Part shown: piece after piece, positions 26,072 to 36,351 of the stretch
Layout: every line of letters starts with the position of its first letter
Numbering within the stretch: the stretch's first letter is position 1
DNA from: Sulfuracidifex tepidarius
GTDB lineage: Archaea; Thermoproteota; Thermoprotei_A; Sulfolobales; Sulfolobaceae
Assembly: GCF_008326425.1 (NCBI RefSeq)
Contig: NZ_AP018929.1
Location: 248,001 to 312,000 of the forward strand
Length of the DNA: 64,000 nt
Direction of reading: 5' to 3'
Position numbers and translations under genes: made by a program
Notes under the pieces: generated by a model
What the model was told of the DNA's origin: nothing
Database searches by the model: none
The model's input: the letters and a program-made list of their open reading frames with translations, nothing else

Positions 26072-26100
26072 CGAACATATGTTCGGAAGTTTTTTTATTT
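26072..26100 (+). promoter_or_regulatory. Palindrome and TATA box of the APC permease gene
   Basis: CGAACATATGTTCG (26072-26085) is a perfect 14-bp palindrome, directly followed by the T-rich TATA-like TTTTTTTATTT (26090-26100). The ATG at 26121 is 25 nt further on. A palindrome touching BRE/TATA is a likely regulator site. Confidence 0.5.
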
Positions 26101-26120
26101 CAAAAGAAGTCAACGCTACT

Positions 26121-27626
26121 ATGCAGTTCGTTAGAAACAGCTCTGGACTTGTGAAGAGGGTTTCGCTCCTCGACGCTGTAATGCTGAACGTTGCTAACAT
26201 GGGAGCCGGGCTGGCAGTGTTCACTGGGATCTCTCCTTATGTAGAGCCGGGCTCGCTTCTTTGGCTTTCGTCTATCATCACTTTCCTCGTTACTTTACCA
26301 CTGGTCATTCTCTATACGTTTCTCCTCATCATGACCCACAGGACAGGTGGCGATTACGTTTGGCTGTCCCGTTACCTGAACGGTAAAATAGGCTCAATCA
26401 TGGGAATTGCGATAGCCTTTAACATGCCTCCTTACTTCGCTCTCTCAGCTTTCTTCTCAGTAGCTGCAATAAATTCAGTTCTCACCGTAATGGGGATCAC
26501 AGACCATTCTGGAACGCTCCTTTACTTGGCAAACCATGTTTTCGTGAACCCTTACAACTCCCTCACTCTTAGTCAAGAGCTCTTCATATATGTTCTGTCA
26601 GGTTTGATTTTCTCAGCAATAGTTATGGTGAACGTAGTGAAGCCTAAGTGGGGTTTCAAGATAGTCTCTGTCTTCGGATTGATTTCGTTGCTTGGCCTTC
26701 TCGTAGGCATTTTAGCAATCGCTACTGCGACACACTTTCATGCTGATGTCTTGAGCTTCCTAGAAAAGGACGGAGTTACTCCCACTCCTTATACTGGGCC
26801 ATCATTCAGCCTGGCGTCTACATTGTTCATGATACCCTACTTCGCTTCCTTCGCTTACATATGGCTCTACGCCGGTCCTGCAGTGTCAGGAGAGATTTCG
26901 AGTTCACGCGGAATAAAGTATAACATAATCATAGGTAGCTTATTGACTTTGGCGATGATCACACTGCCGTTTTACGTCATGGACCTTAAGGGAGGATACT
27001 CCTTCGACATGTCCCTTTACCCTTCAGGGACCTACAACTTCTGGAGCGCATCGATGGCCGTGAGTAGTCCCCTGGTTCAAACCGTGATAGGGATTGGACT
27101 AATATCGTGGGAGTTCTTCGTCATGTCCTTCGGGATTGTCGTGTTCGCTAGGTACGTTTTCGCGTTCTCTTTTGACAGACTCTTCCCGGAGGTCTTTTCA
27201 AGGCTGAATAAAGAAGGTTCCCCGGTGTACGCTCATTTCCTGGACTTGTTAGTGACCTTGATATTCCTTTCCTTCCCTATCATAAGTCCGGAGGGAGTTC
27301 AGGCACTTTATAGCTACACTCCCCTCGCAATAGCTTATCTGTTCTTGATAGGGTTAGTGGGTGTGAAGTTAGGAGTGAAAATCCACAATAAACTAATCAG
27401 CGTTCTGGGTGTTCTGTCATCTGCTCTAATGGTCTTCATGGGATACGAGGCTTTCACCAATCCCTACTTCGGTGTAATAGATGACGGTAAGCCTTTCATA
27501 CCTGGGATAATCTACATTGTGTCGTTAATAGGTACTGGAGCTCTGATCTACTCTTTGTCTAGAGTGATTCACGAGAGGAAGGGAATTAATATAGACCTCT
27601 CTTTCAAGGAGATACCTCCTGAATGA
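26121..27626 (+). CDS. APC-superfamily amino acid/polyamine permease
   Basis: The protein has 501 residues from the ATG at 26121, chosen because the TATA box lies 25 nt upstream; a longer frame begins 63 nt earlier across the palindrome. About 12 hydrophobic segments. The first helix reads [19 protein letters not shown], the unwound glycine-rich substrate helix of the APC fold, and [13 protein letters not shown] is typical of the second. It should import an amino acid, amine or related compound with protons. The substrate cannot be told. It has no operon partner. Confidence 0.88.
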   Translation: MQFVRNSSGLVKRVSLLDAVMLNVANMGAGLAVFTGISPYVEPGSLLWLSSIITFLVTLPLVILYTFLLIMTHRTGGDYVWLSRYLNGKIGSIMGIAIAFNMPPYFALSAFFSVAAINSVLTVMGITDHSGTLLYLANHVFVNPYNSLTLSQELFIYVLSGLIFSAIVMVNVVKPKWGFKIVSVFGLISLLGLLVGILAIATATHFHADVLSFLEKDGVTPTPYTGPSFSLASTLFMIPYFASFAYIWLYAGPAVSGEISSSRGIKYNIIIGSLLTLAMITLPFYVMDLKGGYSFDMSLYPSGTYNFWSASMAVSSPLVQTVIGIGLISWEFFVMSFGIVVFARYVFAFSFDRLFPEVFSRLNKEGSPVYAHFLDLLVTLIFLSFPIISPEGVQALYSYTPLAIAYLFLIGLVGVKLGVKIHNKLISVLGVLSSALMVFMGYEAFTNPYFGVIDDGKPFIPGIIYIVSLIGTGALIYSLSRVIHERKGINIDLSFKEIPPE

Positions 27627-27807
27627 GCTCGTATGGTTTCCTTCATTTTGATTTTTTAAAAAATAGTTAGATCTAGAAAATAGGAAAAGTTGATAGGCGT
27701 GTTAAGGATCAAAGAGAAGGCGAAGTGTGTTTTCATATTTATGTATAAATTTTTTTAACTCTAATCATTTTTATAATCAAAATGAAAGGCTATAAGACTA
27801 TTTTATC

Positions 27808-28614
27808 TCATCTCTTATTTGATGCTTTTACTGAGGCATCCGTTAAGGTGTAGGAAGCGTAAAGTAACACTAAAAAAGAGACCAGCTCCATGAAAGGTAT
27901 TACGAAAGTCAACGCTCCAAGTACAAATGAGATTAAAAAGAACTCTCCAGCTCTTTTGAATTGGGGACCGAACTCCCTGCTTAACTTAAACTGAGTTGAA
28001 ACCACCGAAATTATATTTCCTACTAGAAATCCGGCTATTCCTGAAATGAAAAGGATAGATCCTACTATCACTTCCTTGTCCGTTATCAAGTTCACTGTTT
28101 CGTTACTCTTCACGTAAGGTAGAATGAAATATCCTCCAGCTCCGACCAGGAAAGTTGAGAACACTGAGATTATTACTCCTGCCCTGTTCAAGACGCCCTT
28201 GTCTCTTCTTATGAGGAAGTTTATAGCCCTATACAAGTTCATCATGGAGGAGATCATCAAAGCTTCGCTTGCAACAGCTACTCCTTCAGCTATAGGTCTG
28301 CTTATGTCGAGGATGGAAATGGATGCCTGAAATATCAGGAAAGCCAGGACATAATATGAGGAGAAAAGCCTGAGGCTCGTCATTCCTTGGAGTACCTCAG
28401 GCGGTACTTGTTCCTTCCTCTCTTCCACTTTCACTACGGGGACGAAGAGAGGATACCTGCATTTCTCGCACAGTTGCGCGTTAGGCGGATTCTCGTATCC
28501 GCATCTAGGACACCTCGAGGACTGTGAAATAGGCTCGGCGAAGAGAGGATACCTGCATTTCTCGCACAGTTGCGCATTAGGCGGATTCTCGTATCCGCAT
28601 CTAGGACACTTCAT
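27808..28614 (-). CDS. Membrane protein with tandem duplicated zinc ribbons
   Basis: The protein has 268 residues. Two zinc ribbons at the N-terminus are identical over 23 residues (CPRCGYENPPNAQLC and on to EKCRYPLF, at about 3-25 and 35-57), each with four cysteines. After a linker (VKVEERKEQVPPE) come about five hydrophobic segments (about 84-265). Zinc-ribbon membrane proteins of this kind are abundant in Sulfolobales and mostly uncharacterised; the ribbons probably face the cytoplasm and bind protein or nucleic acid. The near-perfect DNA duplication shows that the second ribbon is recent. Confidence 0.75.
   Translation of the reverse strand: MKCPRCGYENPPNAQLCEKCRYPLFAEPISQSSRCPRCGYENPPNAQLCEKCRYPLFVPVVKVEERKEQVPPEVLQGMTSLRLFSSYYVLAFLIFQASISILDISRPIAEGVAVASEALMISSMMNLYRAINFLIRRDKGVLNRAGVIISVFSTFLVGAGGYFILPYVKSNETVNLITDKEVIVGSILFISGIAGFLVGNIISVVSTQFKLSREFGPQFKRAGEFFLISFVLGALTFVIPFMELVSFLVLLYASYTLTDASVKASNKR
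28443..28609 (-). repeat. Tandem duplication of the zinc-ribbon coding block
   Basis: 28443-28513 and 28539-28609 are nearly identical at a 96-bp offset (32 codons). One clear difference is G versus A in GCGCGTTAGG/GCGCATTAGG. Confidence 0.9.
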
Positions 28615-28649
28615 TGATTACATGTCTTATCTAAGGTAAAAAACCATTT

Positions 28650-28886
28650 TCAAGTTAACTTGGTGCAAGGGGGATATTCCTTCTTCACGATTTCATAGAG
28701 CTCCTCCATTTCTACGCCCAAGATTTTCTTATCGGGCTTCTCGCACCGAGACAGTGAGTTTTCTATGAGTGAGAGGTCTTCCTCTGTGCAAAAGAAATCT
28801 CCCGTTACCATAACTCCATTATTGAAATATAGAATCACTGTTTTTCCTCCCTTAGATCTATAAGTTATTTTCTTCACACATATCAC
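28650..28886 (-). CDS. Small hypothetical protein
   Basis: The protein has 78 residues: a beta hairpin (KKITYRSKGGKTVILYFNNG, VMVTGDFFC) then a charged helix (EMEELYEIVKKEYPP). Four cysteines are spread through it. No family is recognised. It lies upstream of, and on the same strand as, the zinc-ribbon gene, with a 36-nt gap, and may share its transcript. Confidence 0.5.
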   Translation of the reverse strand: MICVKKITYRSKGGKTVILYFNNGVMVTGDFFCTEEDLSLIENSLSRCEKPDKKILGVEMEELYEIVKKEYPPCTKLT

Positions 28887-29209
28887 CCTTCATAGAGCAC
28901 GTAAGTTATTATGGGGACAGAGATATTAATCTTCCTCGTTGTGTTGTCGCATGTGAGGTCTATAGAGCTTTCTAGTCGGAGAAGTTAATTATTACAATAT
29001 TTCATAAGTTTCAATTTAATGACATTTACTTCTTCCTATTCACGTGTCCAAACTTAATTATAAAGTATAAAAATTTGTTGTAATTTAGACATAAAGAAGA
29101 GTTATTTTTCGGATATAGATCCTTCTAAGAAGTAGAAAAGAAAAAAAGATAAGTAATTAGCATTTTAAAATTTTAAAAAAAGATATGTATAGTGTAGATT
29201 AGGTGTAGA
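28887..29209. other. Intergenic region, no gene recognised
   Basis: Strongly AT-rich, with A/T runs near 29140-29180 that would form a U-tract for the secreted protein gene on the minus strand. Confidence 0.4.
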
Positions 29210-30370
29210 TTAGATCGGGTTTGGTGGATATATGTTTGGAGTGCTGAAGTAGAGTACTACGTTAGTGTTTGAAGTGTTCATTAAGTCTGCTGGGCTGCTA
29301 ACGCCGGGGACTATTACTTGAAGTCCTCCTACGTGGAATGCATCGTTCAGTGTCTGCCATATTGGGTTATTTGAGTTAGCTGCTATCACTGCGCTGTCAT
29401 ATGTAGTCATTGCGTGCTCTAGAGAGGTTACGTTAGTCAAGCAGTTAGCTGTTGGATCAGTTAAGTTGCTTGGAACTACCTCCTGGCACTGTCCAGTGAT
29501 TGGGTTTGGCATAATGTTTGGATCCATTACTAAGACTACTACTAGATACCATCCTATAGAAGTGTTACCGGTAGATTGAGCTATTAGGTGAGTATGTGCT
29601 GGAGTGAACAGTACACCTTCATCTGCGTGTACGGTCTGTCCGTTGCTTAGAGTTACGTTAAGTCCGTTGTCTATTCCTAGGTGTTGCTCTACTGCGGTGA
29701 AGTATGGTGAGTACAGCAGGAATGGATGGTCTACGCACATGAGTGCTGGGTTTTCTGCTCCCATACCTGGGCAGTTAGTCAATACTACATGAGAAGTCCC
29801 GTTGTAAGTGAAGGTTGGGAATCCCTCTGGTGTTGCTCCCAGCGGTGCGTATCCGAATATTGAGAGTCCTGCATATGCTGGAGTTAAGACGAACAGTGGT
29901 AACGTACCTGATGGAATTACTCCTGCACCAACTTCGCAGTCAGTGCTCTGAGCCTCTTGTCCTGGAAGTCCCATGAATAGTGACTGAACTGATGAAGTGT
30001 TCTCACAAGCGTAGTTCGCAGTGTAGTGCTGAGTTATGACTTTGTTATTGTATATAGTTCCTGAATCGTTTAATAATATCTCATCGTTTGGAGGAAGTGC
30101 TGTAACTGTACTGGTTTGAGTAGTGGTTACAGTTGTAGCGGGAACAGTGGTCGTGGTAGTTGAAGTAGATGTGACTGTAGTCGGAACGGTGGTCGGTACT
30201 GTTGTCGTGGAAACACTTGTGGTGGTTGATGTGACTGGAGAAACTGATTTAGTTGCGTACAACCCGAAACCTATTGCAGCTATTATTATCAGAACAACTA
30301 TGACAGCTATATACACTGTTGTTGAAGCTGCCACTCTCTTCTTGTCCTTTAACGTTTTTTTAGACTTCAT
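29210..30370 (-). CDS. Secreted, threonine-stalked cysteine-containing protein
   Basis: The protein has 386 residues. A basic N-terminus and hydrophobic helix (about 17-38) export and probably anchor it. A Thr/Val/Ser-rich stalk of about 55 residues follows, then a globular domain of about 290 residues with N-glycosylation sites, several cysteines (YACENTS, TDCEVGAG, TNCPGMG, LMCVDHP, GQCQEV, NCLTNV) and two histidines in THLIAQ and DHPFLL. Disulfides are likely. No enzyme family is recognised. It lies next to a divergent regulator and a membrane polyferredoxin, so a surface redox or electron-transfer role is possible but unproven. Confidence 0.65.
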   Translation of the reverse strand: MKSKKTLKDKKRVAASTTVYIAVIVVLIIIAAIGFGLYATKSVSPVTSTTTSVSTTTVPTTVPTTVTSTSTTTTTVPATTVTTTQTSTVTALPPNDEILLNDSGTIYNNKVITQHYTANYACENTSSVQSLFMGLPGQEAQSTDCEVGAGVIPSGTLPLFVLTPAYAGLSIFGYAPLGATPEGFPTFTYNGTSHVVLTNCPGMGAENPALMCVDHPFLLYSPYFTAVEQHLGIDNGLNVTLSNGQTVHADEGVLFTPAHTHLIAQSTGNTSIGWYLVVVLVMDPNIMPNPITGQCQEVVPSNLTDPTANCLTNVTSLEHAMTTYDSAVIAANSNNPIWQTLNDAFHVGGLQVIVPGVSSPADLMNTSNTNVVLYFSTPNIYPPNPI

Positions 30371-30484
30371 TGAGATATAAGATTAAAATAGGTCTATAAA
30401 AGCCATTAAAAGGATAAATTTTTAAATAAAAATGAACGTGGATATTCTTAAATAACAGGATTGAGATATAATAAACGAGATTTA

Positions 30485-30994
30485 ATGTTTGTTTACACGA
30501 CGGTGAAGAAGAAGGACATTCATATATTCTCAGATCCTCTGAATCAGAAGATGATTGAGCTCTTGATAAGGAACGATATGACTCCATTAGATCTCATGAA
30601 GAAGCTTAACAAGCCGATCCTCTCTGTCTGGAAAAGAGTTAATGACATGGAGAACGCTAACATAATAAAATTTATAAAACAGAAAAAGAAAATTGGCGGT
30701 CCTGTCCTCAGGGTATACAGAGCCTCGGCTGTAATATATGTGGATGAGGATCTATCCTTCCTGAACGGAAGCGTTCCAGTGATGCATGTTTGGAGAGAAT
30801 TGAACAGTGAGATATTCAAGTTAATAGATGAGAACAACGATATTCCCCCGGGTGTAGACCCAATTAATTACGCTTCTCTCGTTTTCCTTAAGTCACTCAA
30901 GACAGTGATAAGTAACTCAGACGAAATATTAAAGAAACTCTCTCTCATGGAGGACGATATTCAAAAGAATGTGAAGAATATAAGATTAAAGTGA
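30485..30994 (+). CDS. Winged-helix transcriptional regulator
   Basis: The protein has 169 residues from the ATG at 30485; a TATA-like ATATAATAA lies just over 20 nt upstream, supporting this start over one eight codons earlier. Residues 12-75 form an ArsR/MarR-like winged helix (IHIFSDPLNQKMIELL, then MTPLDLMKKLNKPILSVWKRVNDM as helix-turn-helix). The C-terminal half is helical (VFLKSLKTVISNSDEILKKL), probably for dimerisation. It is divergent from the secreted protein gene, sharing a 114-nt region, so it likely controls that gene, itself or both. Confidence 0.75.
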   Translation: MFVYTTVKKKDIHIFSDPLNQKMIELLIRNDMTPLDLMKKLNKPILSVWKRVNDMENANIIKFIKQKKKIGGPVLRVYRASAVIYVDEDLSFLNGSVPVMHVWRELNSEIFKLIDENNDIPPGVDPINYASLVFLKSLKTVISNSDEILKKLSLMEDDIQKNVKNIRLK

Positions 30995-31658
30995 AAGAAA
31001 ATAACTCTAAATGAGACTTAACTAAATTATTAGGTAGTGGGAAAGAGTAATTAGAGATCCAGGAATAAAGTTCACCTTATATTTTATAAACACTAACTTT
31101 CTAAGTAATTTTTGAAAATTGAGATATAACCAGAAAAATATTACATTGCTCATGAAGCTTTTAAAGACATAAATTATCTAGGTGACAATATCTTATATCT
31201 ATATCCTAGCTCTCTTTCGTTTTAAGATCGTAGGAGAAATTGACCAGATCTTCATTAATCATTTATAGATAAATGCTCAGATTATATCCAACTAATAGAA
31301 TTTAAGGTATGACTTTCATAATTCCCCTGTTTCCGTCATGAAAGGGTTTCCGAGGTGAATAGAGAATCGTTAGCGTATATGACACCTTTCTCCAATTACT
31401 AGTATATAAGTACAAGTTTTAATGTATATACACATAAAAAATATTGAGCCTAGTAATATTATTAATTAAGTCCTACTTAAATTTCATAATCCTATTTGAA
31501 AGACGAAGATCAAAGAAGGGGGATCTATCCTCTCCTCCGCTTGTATCTATTTTCATAACTTAAATTAAACCTCATAATCTGTTAACTATTAACCAGAAAT
31601 TTCTATTTATAATTATCCTGCTATTTAACCTTTAAATGATCATTTCGAGAAATGTTTT
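30995..31658. other. Long AT-rich intergenic region
   Basis: About 660 bp without a coding-like frame or recognisable RNA gene. At its right end a TATA-like TTTAAATGATC lies about 27 nt before the ATG of the polyferredoxin gene. Confidence 0.4.
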
Positions 31659-33044
31659 ATGGACAAAAGAGTAACGAGAACTCTAGTTTCCCTTTCAATA
31701 ATCACAGGAATGCTGGCTTTCACTCGTTTTCTTTGGGTTTATGACATCTTCGCATCTATAGTTGTGGGATTAGTTCTTGACTCAGCCTATAGAAATAGGA
31801 ATAAGGACTCAGGAGAGGAGGTAAAGTATCTTCTGGTTCTAACCACGTCCTCCATCTTGACGTTATTCTCTTACGTAACTCCCTTTATATCGCTAGTTAA
31901 CATTCCTCTTGCAACAATACCTTTCTTGATCAACATGAGGGCACCGAGTTATGTGAGAAGCCCGAAGCTGGCTACAGGAATGATGCTCTCATCCTTTGTG
32001 TCTTTCCTAGCTCTATCCTGGTCTTTCGGATATTCCCTGGGCAGTCCTCCTTCACCTGCTTTCGGTATTTATCCTATATATCTGTTTCCTTTGGACATAG
32101 TATCTGTAGTAGCGGGTATAACTGGAAGCTCCTCTTTCTCTGTAGTATTTGGGGCCGGACTGGTATCCTTAGTGTTGCTTAAGATGAGAGAGACAAAGAA
32201 GTTAGGAAACAGAGTAAGGATGGGGTTAATGCTTTTGGCTTATTTCGTCTACTCTACTTATATTCCCAACTACTCTCCAATAGCATCTCAGGTACAGTAT
32301 ATTCCTTACATGTGGTTTAACGGTCTCGGGACATACGCCGGAGTAGAGACCCCACTCTTGATAGGTATACTGGGAACTTTCGTCGTGACGGCCGTGATCT
32401 CCTACATGTTCGGATCCAGACAGATATGTTCCGTGACTTGCACCGCACCTTACATGCTTCAGGGGAACTTCATGGACAGCATGAAAGGGTTCAACAGGAC
32501 ATCTAAGCTAGGCAGGAAGACGCTTACGTCTAAGCTTTCATCTTGGTATAAAGTGGCCATGTGGGCAACTTGGGGATCCCTCCTTGTAGCTGCTGTAATA
32601 TCTTATCTTAACTACTTAGGGATAACTAACTTCACCATACTAGGAAGTGATCCCACAATGTTCTACGCTGCGATCTACTTCAACTTCCTTTGGTACCTCC
32701 AATTCATCTTCATGCCTTATCTCGGTAACTACGCATGTGTTAATCACGGCATCTGTACTTGGGGGTCTTTCAATCAATTGTTTGGTTATCTAGGCCCGTT
32801 CAAGCTAAAGGTGAAGGACCCCACAACTTGTTTGACGTGCAAGACTGTGGATTGTGCAAAGGCTTGCCCCGTAGGTCTAACTGACATGAGGTCATCATTC
32901 ATTAAGAAAGGAGAGTTCAAGTCGTTCAAGTGCATAGGAGTAGGAGAGTGCATTGACGAATGTCCTCATGATAACATCTTTATTTACGACATTAGAAAGG
33001 TGATAAGAGAGAAGATTGTTAAGGAGGCCAGAACAAGGGAATAA
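31659..33044 (+). CDS. Membrane-bound polyferredoxin (two [4Fe-4S] clusters)
   Basis: The protein has 461 residues. About nine hydrophobic segments fill residues 8-365, with an internal [15 protein letters not shown] that resembles the CcoG/NapH-type cysteine site. The C-terminal 75 residues hold two 4Fe-4S patterns: C-x2-C-x4-C-x3-CP ([16 protein letters not shown]) and C-x5-C-x3-CP ([15 protein letters not shown]). It should pass electrons between a membrane carrier and cytoplasmic partners. The architecture recalls FoxG of the iron-oxidation clusters of related Sulfolobales, but no other fox genes are here, so I leave the name open. A leaderless promoter is likely. Confidence 0.75.
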   Translation: MDKRVTRTLVSLSIITGMLAFTRFLWVYDIFASIVVGLVLDSAYRNRNKDSGEEVKYLLVLTTSSILTLFSYVTPFISLVNIPLATIPFLINMRAPSYVRSPKLATGMMLSSFVSFLALSWSFGYSLGSPPSPAFGIYPIYLFPLDIVSVVAGITGSSSFSVVFGAGLVSLVLLKMRETKKLGNRVRMGLMLLAYFVYSTYIPNYSPIASQVQYIPYMWFNGLGTYAGVETPLLIGILGTFVVTAVISYMFGSRQICSVTCTAPYMLQGNFMDSMKGFNRTSKLGRKTLTSKLSSWYKVAMWATWGSLLVAAVISYLNYLGITNFTILGSDPTMFYAAIYFNFLWYLQFIFMPYLGNYACVNHGICTWGSFNQLFGYLGPFKLKVKDPTTCLTCKTVDCAKACPVGLTDMRSSFIKKGEFKSFKCIGVGECIDECPHDNIFIYDIRKVIREKIVKEARTRE

Positions 33045-33130
33045 CATATCAAGTCTCAAAGAGGAGGAACTGAAGCCCGAACTGATATTCTTTTCTTGAT
33101 CTCTAGTTTAAATGTTTCTTTATCTTCATA

Positions 33131-34440
33131 GGGGGGTTCAAAGGGGGCGGAAGTCCCCTCCCGTCAGGGAGGGGATGGATAGCCCTCATATTTAAATATC
33201 GGCCCTTCAAAAACCTCCTAATGCCTGACGTAGGATTCAGGTTTCGAGCTTACACAAATTCGCAAACGTTGAGGGCGTTAAAGGCCCAGTTGAGGGTGGC
33301 GTGTGAGGTGTAAAACACCCTGCGTTGGGCAGACTCCTATTTCTACCAAAGAGATGGAAAAGGTCTGAATCAAACCCAGTTGAGGCAACTCGCCTTGGAC
33401 CTGAGGAAGCAGGACGGGGAGTATCAACAACTTCACTCTCATGCTCAGAACGTTGCGGATCGCTTCTACGATGCTAGGGAGGGGTTCTTCAAGGGATTAG
33501 CGCGTTTCCCCAAGGAGAAGCCCCACAAGTACTCTTCCCTGGTCTATCAGAGCGGATGGAAAGTCTGAGCGTGAAGATAATCAGGAAGAATAGTAAAGAA
33601 GCGAGAACCACCCCAAGGAGTTGGTGAAGCTGAGCCTCTCCCACCTGGGAGTCTTCAAGGTCCTCGTGCACAGGGACTTCCCCCTCGATAAGGTAAAGAG
33701 GGTAATCGTGAAGTTAACCCTTCGGAGAGGGTCTACATCTCCTTCGCGGTCGATTACGAGTTCCCCAAGCTGCCTAAAGTCAACAAGATCACGGCACTGG
33801 ACGTGGGCATCGAGACCCTCATCATGACGTCCCATGGGGAGTACTTCCCCAACGTGAAGCCTTACGAGAATGCCTTGTGGAAGGTGAGGCACCTACACCG
33901 AATCCTGTCCAGGAAGCAGTTCCTATCCAAGAACTGGTTCAAGGCGAAGGTCAAGTTAGCCGAGGCATACGAACACCTCAGGAACCTGAGGAAAGACACA
34001 TCTACATGAGGCTGGGCAAACACTTCGCAAGGAACTACGCCCTCGTGATGGAGGACATACAAGTCAAGGAGCTCGTGGGCAACTCCCTACGAAGGATGAG
34101 GCTCCACGACGTCGCCTTCCACGAGCTTAAGAACACCTTGAAGTACCAGATGGAGAAGCACGGTAAGGCACTCATCCTTGTGGACCCACCCTACACTTCC
34201 AAAACCTGCGCCAAATGCGGTTACGTGAGGGAAGACCTAACCCTCCGATAGGATCTTCTCCTGTCCACGATGCGGTTGGGTGACTGACCGTGATTACAAC
34301 GCCTCCCTGAACATCTTGCGTAGATCGGGGTCGGTGCGACCCTTAGATGTGGAGCTCCGCCCTCTACCGGTATCGGTACTGGCAAGGTGGAGCCGTGAAT
34401 CAGGAAGCCCCGTCCGTAAGGGCGGGGTGAGTTCACTTCA
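33131..34440 (+). mobile_element. tnpB-only IS200/IS605-family element (IS1341-like), decayed
   Basis: The element spans from a left-end hairpin (CCCCTCCC-GTCA-GGGAGGGG, 33155-33174, perfect 8-bp stem) to a right-end hairpin near 34406-34425. Only a tnpB pseudogene lies inside; there is no tnpA. It would have depended on a TnpA elsewhere for movement. The boundaries are approximate because no target site could be defined. Confidence 0.7.
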
Positions 34441-34465
34441 AGTGGATCTCTTCCAATTCAAGTAA
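33221..34465 (+). pseudogene. tnpB: tnpB (RNA-guided nuclease) pseudogene
   Basis: Reconstructed across frames it is a full TnpB of about 400 residues beginning [15 protein letters not shown]. It is broken by a TAA at codon 31 (33311-33313) and by frameshifts near 33563, 33720, 34000 and 34247. The RuvC residues are still visible: ALDVGIE (about 33800), VMEDIQV (about 34051) and DRDYNAS (about 34286), as are the zinc-finger cysteines CAKCG and CPRCG. TnpB is the transposon-encoded, omega-RNA-guided DNA nuclease related to Cas12. It cannot be made as a whole protein now, but the right-end RNA structure is intact. Confidence 0.9.
34370..34437 (+). ncRNA. Possible omega-RNA scaffold at the element's right end
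   Basis: In TnpB systems the omega RNA overlaps the 3' end of tnpB and extends to the right end, where a guide follows. Here GGCAAGGTGGAGCCG and GAATCAGGAAGCC are followed by CCCCGTCC-GTAA-GGGCGGGG, an 8-bp stem with one G-T wobble and a GTAA loop. The same arrangement recurs in the relict at 0.5 kb. Expression is inferred. Confidence 0.4.
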
Positions 34466-34542
34466 CAATCAGCACGAGATAGTGACCATATAAAAAATTA
34501 TCCCATCTGCGAAGCTTAAAAACTTGCTGAATTATAGATGAT

Positions 34543-35370
34543 ATGCCACGAAGGCAGAGCAAGAAGAAGTTTTATCTCACCGGTTTCCTGATAATTGCTG
34601 TAGTAATAGGAGCTTACATCTACTCAGGATATGCGTCTGAACAAGCGCTTTTGGCTGAGATAGGCCAACCAGTACCTTCATCTTATTATTCTACGTTTAG
34701 TTCTGTCTCCTCTTATTACGGGATTGTAAACACTTCCTACGACTCAATCTTTTACAGGATAAACGGGTCAACTGTCTTCCATAACCAGACACTCCCACTT
34801 ACGGTTAATCACAAACTGCTCATAGTTTACATAGGTGCTGAATGGTGTCCCTTCTGTGCAGCTGAGAGGTGGGCATTAGTGATAGCGTTATCCCGGTTCG
34901 GCAACTTCTCAAACTTACATTACATGATGTCCACATCTAAAGACGTCTTCCCGGACACTCCAACATTCACCTTTTACAATTCCACATACAGTAGCCCATA
35001 CATTTGCTTCCAATACTACGAGTATCAGAATAGGTCTCACGGGGAATTAATGACAGTCCCGTCCAACTACTCCGCATTGTGGAAGGACTTTCATTCCTCT
35101 ATTCCATTCATTGTGATTGGCGGATTGCTAGTTCAAAATGGGAGCTCAGTTAACCCAGGTCTCATAAGCGGACAGTCATGGTCTTATGCCATTTCGCAGT
35201 TACAAGGAAACACTCAGTTTAGGCAGGAGGTTATAGACTCAGCAAATGAGATAACTGCGGCAGCGTGTTCCATGGATGGTAACCAACCTGCAAATGTGTG
35301 TAATCAGTACACTATTCACCAATTAGAAGGACTTCTTGAAGTGGAATATTTCCCTGAAACGGTTCAATGA
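34543..35370 (+). CDS. DUF929 membrane-anchored thioredoxin-fold protein
   Basis: The protein has 275 residues: an N-terminal signal anchor ([21 protein letters not shown]) and an external domain with a thioredoxin-like start, [21 protein letters not shown] (CxxC at about 105-108). Sequons are frequent. This is DUF929, a family largely confined to Crenarchaeota. The CPFC motif suggests disulfide exchange outside the cell membrane, for example on secreted cysteine proteins such as the one at 29.2 kb; two further cysteines ([13 protein letters not shown]) lie near the C-terminus. A TATA-like CTTAAAAAC is 24 nt before the ATG. Confidence 0.85.
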   Translation: MPRRQSKKKFYLTGFLIIAVVIGAYIYSGYASEQALLAEIGQPVPSSYYSTFSSVSSYYGIVNTSYDSIFYRINGSTVFHNQTLPLTVNHKLLIVYIGAEWCPFCAAERWALVIALSRFGNFSNLHYMMSTSKDVFPDTPTFTFYNSTYSSPYICFQYYEYQNRSHGELMTVPSNYSALWKDFHSSIPFIVIGGLLVQNGSSVNPGLISGQSWSYAISQLQGNTQFRQEVIDSANEITAAACSMDGNQPANVCNQYTIHQLEGLLEVEYFPETVQ

Positions 35371-35619
35371 GTAAATATCTACGTTATACATTTTATATTA
35401 ATAATAACAAGTGAGGAAAAACTATTTATATCTATAAAGAAAGCTGTAAAAAGAGATGTTAAAGTAGGATATACATCAACATAGATAAAAATAGAAAAGA
35501 AAAACTATATATAAATAAATAAAAAAATGCTTCTTATAATTCATGATCTAGATCACTTAATTGCTAACTTCTTATGTAATAGCATCACGCTTTTATGTCT
35601 TGAGTAAAGAGATTACCTA

Positions 35620-36351
35620 ATGTTAGATCTCACTCTTGATGGCTTTGACTTGGTTCATGACTTGTACGGAAGAATGTCTGGAGTGAAGTTCTTCGCTGCT
35701 GGAAACCAGTGGTTCGCACTTGAGGAGGTCCTTCCGAAGATGGGTGACGTCTTCATGGAGACCCTTCCTCCTGGAGTCGTAATGAAACAGGTCATGGGAG
35801 AGGAAGTGAGAATTGGGAACTTGGTGATAGACGTCAAGCCAGACGTGGTGTCTCTCCCCTCCTCTATGATGGAACAGGTAAAAGACTTAGTGCTGGAACC
35901 AGTAGTGTACGTTGAAAACGAGGTCGTCATAGCTACAGACTTGAGAGTAAGGGATATATGTGACTTGTCTGGCCTCAAGTTAGCCCTACCTAACCCCGAA
36001 AATGAAGGTATAGGGGCTGTTTTCAAGGAGGCTTATGAGAAGCAGTGCGGGGATTATTCCTCCCTTAGAGAGAGAAGTTACGTGACCAAGGTACACCACA
36101 GGGAAACTCCCTTCCTCATGAGGAAAGGTATAGTGAACGCTGGAGTAATGTGGAACACCGAAGCAGTCAAGTGGGGTTTCAAGAGTGTAGGGACGGGGAG
36201 AAAAGGTAAGTTGTCTATAGCAGTCACTAAGTTCGGCGACAAGGAAGGAGGTAGGAGAGTGAAGGAAGTAGTTCTCTCCCCCGAGTCGCGTTCAGTTTAC
36301 GAGAAGTATGCCTTCAAGTGGATGATGAACCGTGTTTCACGTGAAAGGTGA
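35620..36351 (+). CDS. ModA/periplasmic-binding-like protein without a signal peptide
   Basis: The protein has 243 residues. The middle and C-terminal part read like a type II periplasmic-binding fold of the ModA/sulfate-binding kind: VIATDLRVRDICDLSGLKLALPNPENEGIG, then a two-lobe pattern with GIVNAGVMWNTEAVKWG. ModA-like proteins bind oxyanions such as molybdate, tungstate or sulfate. Unusually there is no signal peptide or lipid anchor, so it is probably cytoplasmic. It overlaps the DsrE-like gene, suggesting a shared role in an oxyanion- or sulfur-linked process; this is inference. Confidence 0.65.
   Translation: MLDLTLDGFDLVHDLYGRMSGVKFFAAGNQWFALEEVLPKMGDVFMETLPPGVVMKQVMGEEVRIGNLVIDVKPDVVSLPSSMMEQVKDLVLEPVVYVENEVVIATDLRVRDICDLSGLKLALPNPENEGIGAVFKEAYEKQCGDYSSLRERSYVTKVHHRETPFLMRKGIVNAGVMWNTEAVKWGFKSVGTGRKGKLSIAVTKFGDKEGGRRVKEVVLSPESRSVYEKYAFKWMMNRVSRER

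Noticed and set aside
30123-30380. Plus-strand frame of valine-rich repeats
   Set aside because: It is the complement of the threonine stalk of the secreted protein.
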